Made by a program: the position numbers and the translations under genes
Shown: positions 60,573 to 64,000 of the stretch, piece after piece
Layout of the letters: every line of letters starts with the position of its first letter
How positions within the stretch are numbered: position 1 is the first letter of the stretch
Notes under the pieces: model-generated
What the model saw: only the letters and a program-made list of their open reading frames with translations
Databases searched by the model: none
What the model was told of the DNA's origin: nothing
NCBI RefSeq assembly: GCF_018866325.1
Contig: NZ_CP076457.1
Coordinates: forward strand, 3,259,001 to 3,323,000
From: Streptomyces sp. YPW6
GTDB taxonomy: Bacteria; Actinomycetota; Actinomycetes; Streptomycetales; Streptomycetaceae
Reading direction: 5' to 3'
Length of the DNA stretch: 64,000 nt

Positions 60573-61771
60573 CTCACTACCTCCTTGACGGGGACAGCCC
60601 CGTCCTTGGTCACTGCGACGATCAGTCCGGGGGCCCCGGTCGCCCCCTTGGCGTGGCGCCACCACGTCGACTCGCTCTCCATGGCCGGCGGCTGGATGAA
60701 CGTGCGCGGGCCGTCGCTGTCCACGTGTTCGTGGTGCAGGTGACCGGCCAGCAGAAGATCGGCCTGGTGCATCGCCGACTCGCGGTTGAAGGCTTGGCCC
60801 TGCCACCACGTGAAGTGCTTGCCTGGCCGCCACTGATGGCCGTGGGCGTGGGCGACGACTGTGCCCGAGCACTCGACTACGACCGTCAGCTCGTCCGTGT
60901 CGGGGACGAAGAACTCGACGTGCCCGAAAAGTTCCGGGTTCAGCTTTGCCGCGTCCTGCACTGCGATCAGGGACTCGGTGTCGTGGGAGTCGTCGTACCG
61001 GGTCGTGCCCTTGCCGTTGATCCGGATGGCTTCGCCGTGGTTGCCCGGTACGGCGGCCACAGTCAGGCGGTTGACCATCGGCGCGAAGGTGAGGACCGCG
61101 TGGAGCATGACCCGGCGGGTAAGGCGGATCTGCTCGGTGAGGGTGAGCTGGGTGCGCCACGAGTTCGCACCGCCCTGCGAGACGAACCCTTCGATGTGGT
61201 CACCGAGCCATGCGATGTGGACGTGCTCGATGTTGAACCGCTCGCGGTACCAGCTCAGCCGGTCGGCCGCCGCGTTGAGGCAGGCGATCGTCCGGGCGAT
61301 GGTGCCTTCGATCCCGTCGCCGTCGATCTTGCCGAACTGGGTGTCGCCGAGTGCCACGATGAAGGTGTGGTCCCCCTCGATCTCCGTGAAGGCCGGCTCC
61401 GTGCCGTGCTTCTTGATCGCGGCCAGAAGGTCGTCGATCGGGGGCCGCTCGCCGGTCGGGGAGGTGCCGGCTCGGGCGAAGGTGAAGCGGGTCGACAGGC
61501 CGGTCTCTCCGTTGGCCATCGTCCACTCCGAGCTGCGGAGCCCGGTCACCGTCCACTCGGTCGGGTTGAGGCCCTGGCCCTGGAGTACGACGCTGGCCGC
61601 GCTCTCGTTCTCCTCGAAGGTCTCACCGCGGACTGTGACGGCCGCCTCGTCCCCGTTCACCTCGATCTGCCGGGTGAAGTCCTTCTCGGGCACGGTCTGA
61701 CGGGGCGGGATGCTCGGGCCCACCGGCTTCGCGAGAAGCTCATCCTTCAGCGATGCAGGCACTACTATCAC
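60569..61771 (-). CDS. Calcineurin-like metallophosphoesterase (phage)
   Basis: This protein has about 400 residues. An N-terminal region of 130 residues (beta-rich, TVRGETFEENESAASVVLQG) precedes a metallophosphoesterase domain with FIVALGDTQFGKID (motif I), HIAWLGDHIEGF (II), VAAVPGNHGEAI (III), HAHGHQW and LLAGHLHHEH (IV/V). Such proteins in actinophages probably act on DNA or nucleotides. GTG at 61771 overlaps the stop of the upstream HTH gene (GTGA). Confidence 0.88.
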   Translation of the reverse strand: MIVVPASLKDELLAKPVGPSIPPRQTVPEKDFTRQIEVNGDEAAVTVRGETFEENESAASVVLQGQGLNPTEWTVTGLRSSEWTMANGETGLSTRFTFARAGTSPTGERPPIDDLLAAIKKHGTEPAFTEIEGDHTFIVALGDTQFGKIDGDGIEGTIARTIACLNAAADRLSWYRERFNIEHVHIAWLGDHIEGFVSQGGANSWRTQLTLTEQIRLTRRVMLHAVLTFAPMVNRLTVAAVPGNHGEAIRINGKGTTRYDDSHDTESLIAVQDAAKLNPELFGHVEFFVPDTDELTVVVECSGTVVAHAHGHQWRPGKHFTWWQGQAFNRESAMHQADLLLAGHLHHEHVDSDGPRTFIQPPAMESESTWWRHAKGATGAPGLIVAVTKDGAVPVKEVVS

Positions 61772-61971
61772 ACTCCGGTCTGGCGAAGGGATCGCCGATA
61801 GGTTCGTATCGTCGTGGCGGACACGTCGTGCCCCCACCTGCGGAGCGTGGTGGCCAGCCAGTCGGCGCTCGTGCCCCCGAAGAGATGCTCGAAGAACAGC
61901 TCACGCTCGCGCTCCCCGAGGTCGGTCCAGATCTTGGCCAGCGCCGGGCCGGCGCTTCCAGGAAGCGGCAC
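61768..61971 (-). CDS. Small helix-turn-helix protein (phage)
   Basis: A 67-residue protein with GTG start. The C-terminal half SADWLATTLRRWGHDVSATT followed by IRTYRRSLRQTGV fits a helix-turn-helix with a basic recognition helix. Overlaps its neighbours by one and four bases. Confidence 0.6.
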   Translation of the reverse strand: MPLPGSAGPALAKIWTDLGERERELFFEHLFGGTSADWLATTLRRWGHDVSATTIRTYRRSLRQTGV

Positions 61972-62285
61972 TAGATCGCACCGTCCAGCTTCTCGACCTG
62001 CGCCAGGGCGATAGCGGCGAGCTGCACCAGGGCCTCGCGCTGCTCGTGCTCGTAGGCGGCCAGCGACTCAAAGGCGTACGAGAGGAGCAGGGCCTCGAAG
62101 GTGCCCTGTCGCCCGTACTCCTTGCCCCAGGCCGAGGCTCGGCCGTCGTGCTGGCGGCGCCGCTCGTCCGTGCCGGGCCCGGCGGAGTACTCGCCGAGGT
62201 TCTTCACGGCTGCCCGTACGTCGTTGAAGACGCGGGTCATCGGGTCGGGCTTGCGGGTGGTCTTCTTCGTGGTGGTCTCGCTCAT
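61971..62285 (-). CDS. Hypothetical phage protein, 104 residues
   Basis: It begins MSETTTKKTTRKPDPMTRVF, is basic at the N-terminus and ends in a long amphipathic helix (AYEHEQREALVQLAAIALAQ). The ATG overlaps the stop of the primase gene (ATGA). No family is recognised. Confidence 0.65.
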   Translation of the reverse strand: MSETTTKKTTRKPDPMTRVFNDVRAAVKNLGEYSAGPGTDERRRQHDGRASAWGKEYGRQGTFEALLLSYAFESLAAYEHEQREALVQLAAIALAQVEKLDGAI

Positions 62286-62938
62286 GCTGCGGTCTCGAAG
62301 TCCTTTCGGTAGAGGCTGAAGACGGAGTCCGCTCCGCCCTGGAGGTAGGTCTCCGTCACGTCGCCGTCGCGCATCCGAACGGCCTTCGCGGTACGGAGCT
62401 GGCGGCAGATCTTCGCGGAGAACTCCGCGCCGGCCTCGTCCGGATCGCCCCAGACCCAGACCTTCGAGAACCCGGCGAGCATCCGGCGGTGCCGCCCGGC
62501 CCACATGTTCGCGCCGGGCGCGGCCACGGCGTACAGGCCGAGCTTGCGCAGGATGGCCCGGTCCAGTTCGCCTTCGGTTATGTGGATCTCGTCGTCGGCC
62601 TGGTGGATGGAGTCGATCCCGTACATGCGCGGGATGTCGTCCTTGATCGTGTTGTACTTCCCGTGGAAGAAGTCACGGTGGTTGTGCTCCTGGAGGCATC
62701 GGAACCGGATGGTCAGCGGTTTACCGTGGCGGTCCAGGTACGGGATGGCGAGCATCCCTCTGTACTTCGCATGTCCGGGGAAGGGGTCAGCGACGACGCC
62801 AAGTCGGGCGGAAGTTGCTTCCTCCCTGCCCAGCCCCCTTGCGTGCAGGTACTGAGCGGCCTCCGCCGTAAGCGCTCCTTCGTACGCCCTGGTTGCCTCT
62901 TCCAGGGTCTCCCTCTGGGAGACCGAGAGAGGTCGCAA
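62282..62938 (-). CDS. Phage primase, TOPRIM-containing catalytic subunit
   Basis: The protein has 218 residues. The N-terminal helices ETLEEATRAYEGALTAEAAQ and YLHARGLG resemble the DnaG linker. The core shows GMLAIPYLDRHGKPLTIRFR, the TOPRIM glutamate in IHITEGELDRAIL and the DPD-type motif VWVWGDPDEAGAEFS. It synthesises RNA primers for phage replication. It starts at TTG (62938) after AGGAG, inside the end of the zinc-finger gene in another frame (152-nt overlap). Confidence 0.85.
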   Translation of the reverse strand: MRPLSVSQRETLEEATRAYEGALTAEAAQYLHARGLGREEATSARLGVVADPFPGHAKYRGMLAIPYLDRHGKPLTIRFRCLQEHNHRDFFHGKYNTIKDDIPRMYGIDSIHQADDEIHITEGELDRAILRKLGLYAVAAPGANMWAGRHRRMLAGFSKVWVWGDPDEAGAEFSAKICRQLRTAKAVRMRDGDVTETYLQGGADSVFSLYRKDFETAA

Positions 62939-63206
62939 GGGCTCGTGCTCCTGGGAAATCTGTCTCCTCCTTCAGCATGATCATCGAGTAGCTGTCACCG
63001 CCTTCTCCGCAGGAGTGGCACTTCCACAGGCCCTCGTCGAGCTTGTAGGACATCGATGGGGTGTTGTCGTCGTGGAGGGGGCACTTGGCCATCCCTGTGT
63101 TGCGCTCCGAGTTGAAGTCGACCTCGAAGTGGTCCATCACGGCTTCGAGCGTGGGCTTGGCCTCCTCGCCCTGTTCGTCGCGGTCTCCGACCCGCCCGTA
63201 CCTCAC
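62787..63206 (-). CDS. Phage primase, CHC2 zinc-finger subunit
   Basis: This 139-residue protein contains the CHC2 zinc finger of DnaG-type primases: MAKCPLHDDNTPSMSYKLDE, then GLWKCHSCGEGGDSYSMIML (Cys-His-Cys-Cys). The basic C-terminus ends FRPTWRRR. In most bacteria this domain is fused to the TOPRIM part; here it is a separate gene overlapping the TOPRIM gene. GTG at 63206 overlaps the previous stop (GTGA). Confidence 0.85.
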   Translation of the reverse strand: MRYGRVGDRDEQGEEAKPTLEAVMDHFEVDFNSERNTGMAKCPLHDDNTPSMSYKLDEGLWKCHSCGEGGDSYSMIMLKEETDFPGARALATSLGLPEGDPGRGNQGVRRSAYGGGRSVPARKGAGQGGSNFRPTWRRR

Positions 63207-63346
63207 GGCCGCACCCCGTACATCTCCTCTACGGCGAGGGTCGTGGTGAGGTCGGCGTCCGGGTCCTCGATGTACGCGAAGAACGCCTCGGCCTCGTCGA
63301 AGGCTCTCTCTGCGGTCTCGGGGTCAGTCCCGATGAAGCCGATCAC
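63203..63346 (-). CDS. Hypothetical phage protein, 47 residues
   Basis: It begins (M)IGFIGTDPETAERAFDEAE and ends TLAVEEMYGVRP; acidic and helical. GTG overlaps the nuclease stop (GTGA) and its own stop overlaps the zinc-finger gene start, so it is clearly part of the chain despite its size. Confidence 0.6.
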   Translation of the reverse strand: MIGFIGTDPETAERAFDEAEAFFAYIEDPDADLTTTLAVEEMYGVRP

Positions 63347-63714
63347 TGGACGTCCAGGCCGAGATAGTCCTCAAGCGTGGTCAGGACGTACGCCTGTCTC
63401 CAGTTCTTGCCCCGCGCCTTCACGACGGCGAGCGAGGTGACCAGCTCGGGGTCGAGGCCGCGGTGCTTGGCGAAGTTCAGCCGCTCGGCCTTGGCCTCCC
63501 GGACGAAGGTGGCGGGCTCGAACTTCGCGTTCTTCGCCTCGATCAGCAGAAAGCGGCCATCGATCCGGGCGACCATGTCGCCCTCGTCCTCGGTGCCGGC
63601 CAAGCGCAGGGACTCAACGTCGAAGCCGAGCCCGCGCAGCCCCTCGCGGAGGTCTGTCTCCCACTGCGAACCCTTGCGTTTGTTGCGGCGGTTCCTCGCA
63701 GAAAGGTCGGTCAC
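63343..63714 (-). CDS. Holliday-junction-resolvase-like nuclease (phage)
   Basis: This 123-residue protein has a basic start (SARNRRNKRKGSQWETDLRE) and the PD-(D/E)XK-type pattern: an early Glu, EDEGDMVARIDGRFLLIEAKN (D...E-x-K), then a basic helix. This resembles phage resolvases or small endonucleases acting on recombination intermediates. GTG at 63714 follows AAGGAG. Confidence 0.75.
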   Translation of the reverse strand: MTDLSARNRRNKRKGSQWETDLREGLRGLGFDVESLRLAGTEDEGDMVARIDGRFLLIEAKNAKFEPATFVREAKAERLNFAKHRGLDPELVTSLAVVKARGKNWRQAYVLTTLEDYLGLDVQ

Positions 63715-63731
63715 TTTATCACACTCCTTCT

Positions 63732-64000
63732 TTATGAACCGAGCAAGACCTTCGTCGGACTCCAGTCGTCTGCGGACTGCGGGGCCCTGATGATCGTGTG
63801 CTTCTCCGCCCGCTTGAAGCGGGTGTACTCGGGCTCGCAGATCATCGTGGTGTAGCGCTGGGCTGTCGGGTCGCAAGGGCCCATGCGCTGCTTCACGCAC
63901 GCCACGTGGTACGCCAGCGACGTAGGGTCGAGCGCCACGGAGAGGCTCAGTTCCGGCTTCTCGCTCAGTCCGCCCTTGATCTGGTCACGGCTCGGTGGGG
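63732..64000 (-). CDS. Phage protein, C-terminal part (continues beyond the window)
   Basis: The frame is open to the right edge. It reads GGLSEKPELSLSVALDPTSL, then AYHVACVKQRMGPCDPTAQR, and ends WSPTKVLLGS. A GTG at 63938 exists, but the upstream residues look equally protein-like, so the real start is probably outside. Contains two cysteines (ACVKQRMGPC). Family not recognised. Confidence 0.55.
   Translation of the reverse strand, partial: PPSRDQIKGGLSEKPELSLSVALDPTSLAYHVACVKQRMGPCDPTAQRYTTMICEPEYTRFKRAEKHTIIRAPQSADDWSPTKVLLGS

Overview
The window looks like a stretch of a Streptomyces chromosome. It is very GC-rich with strong G/C at third codon positions and GTG/TTG starts. It carries bldG with its anti-sigma partner, a Streptomyces-type topA with a lysine-rich tail, a membrane-fused thymidylate kinase, a 6C RNA and a Tad pilus locus. 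Most of the left 51.7 kb looks like core chromosome; the right 12 kb looks like accessory DNA.

Region 1 (1-17.4 kb). The 5' end of groEL lies under a CIRCE operator, followed by a cold-shock gene. A SAM-I riboswitch leads into a threonine-synthase-like PLP enzyme paired with a CysO-type sulfur carrier, a layout that suggests methionine rather than threonine synthesis. GpgS, OtsA and OtsB follow (glucosylglycerate and trehalose), with seven copies of a 34-bp tandem repeat between otsA and otsB. Next come an FtsX-type ABC transporter divergent from a histidine kinase/response regulator pair, with a 28-bp palindrome between them, and an ABC-2 transporter co-directional with a YtrA-type GntR regulator. 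A small decayed patch (reductase, kinase and methyltransferase remnants), a CYTH protein and tRNA-Thr(CGT) close the region.

Region 2 (17.4-37.6 kb). All genes except the final helicase are on the minus strand: a secreted Tap-like peptidase, holB, the transporter-like/thymidylate kinase/coiled-coil fusion, topA, a small membrane protein, a methyltransferase, two envelope proteins (a lipoprotein and the H+-pyrophosphatase), an anti-sigma-like protein and bldG. A DECH helicase with a C-terminal cysteine cluster diverges from bldG.

Region 3 (37.6-51.7 kb). A compact, translationally coupled Tad operon (CpaE-like, CpaF, TadB, TadC, DUF4244 pilin-like, TadE, second TadE-like) is preceded by a cluster of three DnaA-box-like sites and a 6C RNA. 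It is followed by a HAD-IB phosphatase, a degenerate Fic-like protein divergent from a MinD/CooC-type ATPase, a polysaccharide-deacetylase-like lipoprotein and acetyl-CoA synthetase.

Region 4 (51.7-64 kb). First comes a plus-strand island: an anchored unknown protein, an XRE regulator, several tiny genes, then a graspetide cluster of precursor peptide, ATP-grasp ligase and PCMT-type methyltransferase. Facing it is a minus-strand block of actinophage-like genes: class II ribonucleotide reductase, two small proteins that together resemble a split sigma factor, metallophosphoesterase, HTH protein, a primase split into TOPRIM and zinc-finger genes, and a nuclease. These overlap mostly by ATGA/GTGA/TTGA, as in phage early operons. 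The element runs off the right edge. I saw no integrase or attachment site.
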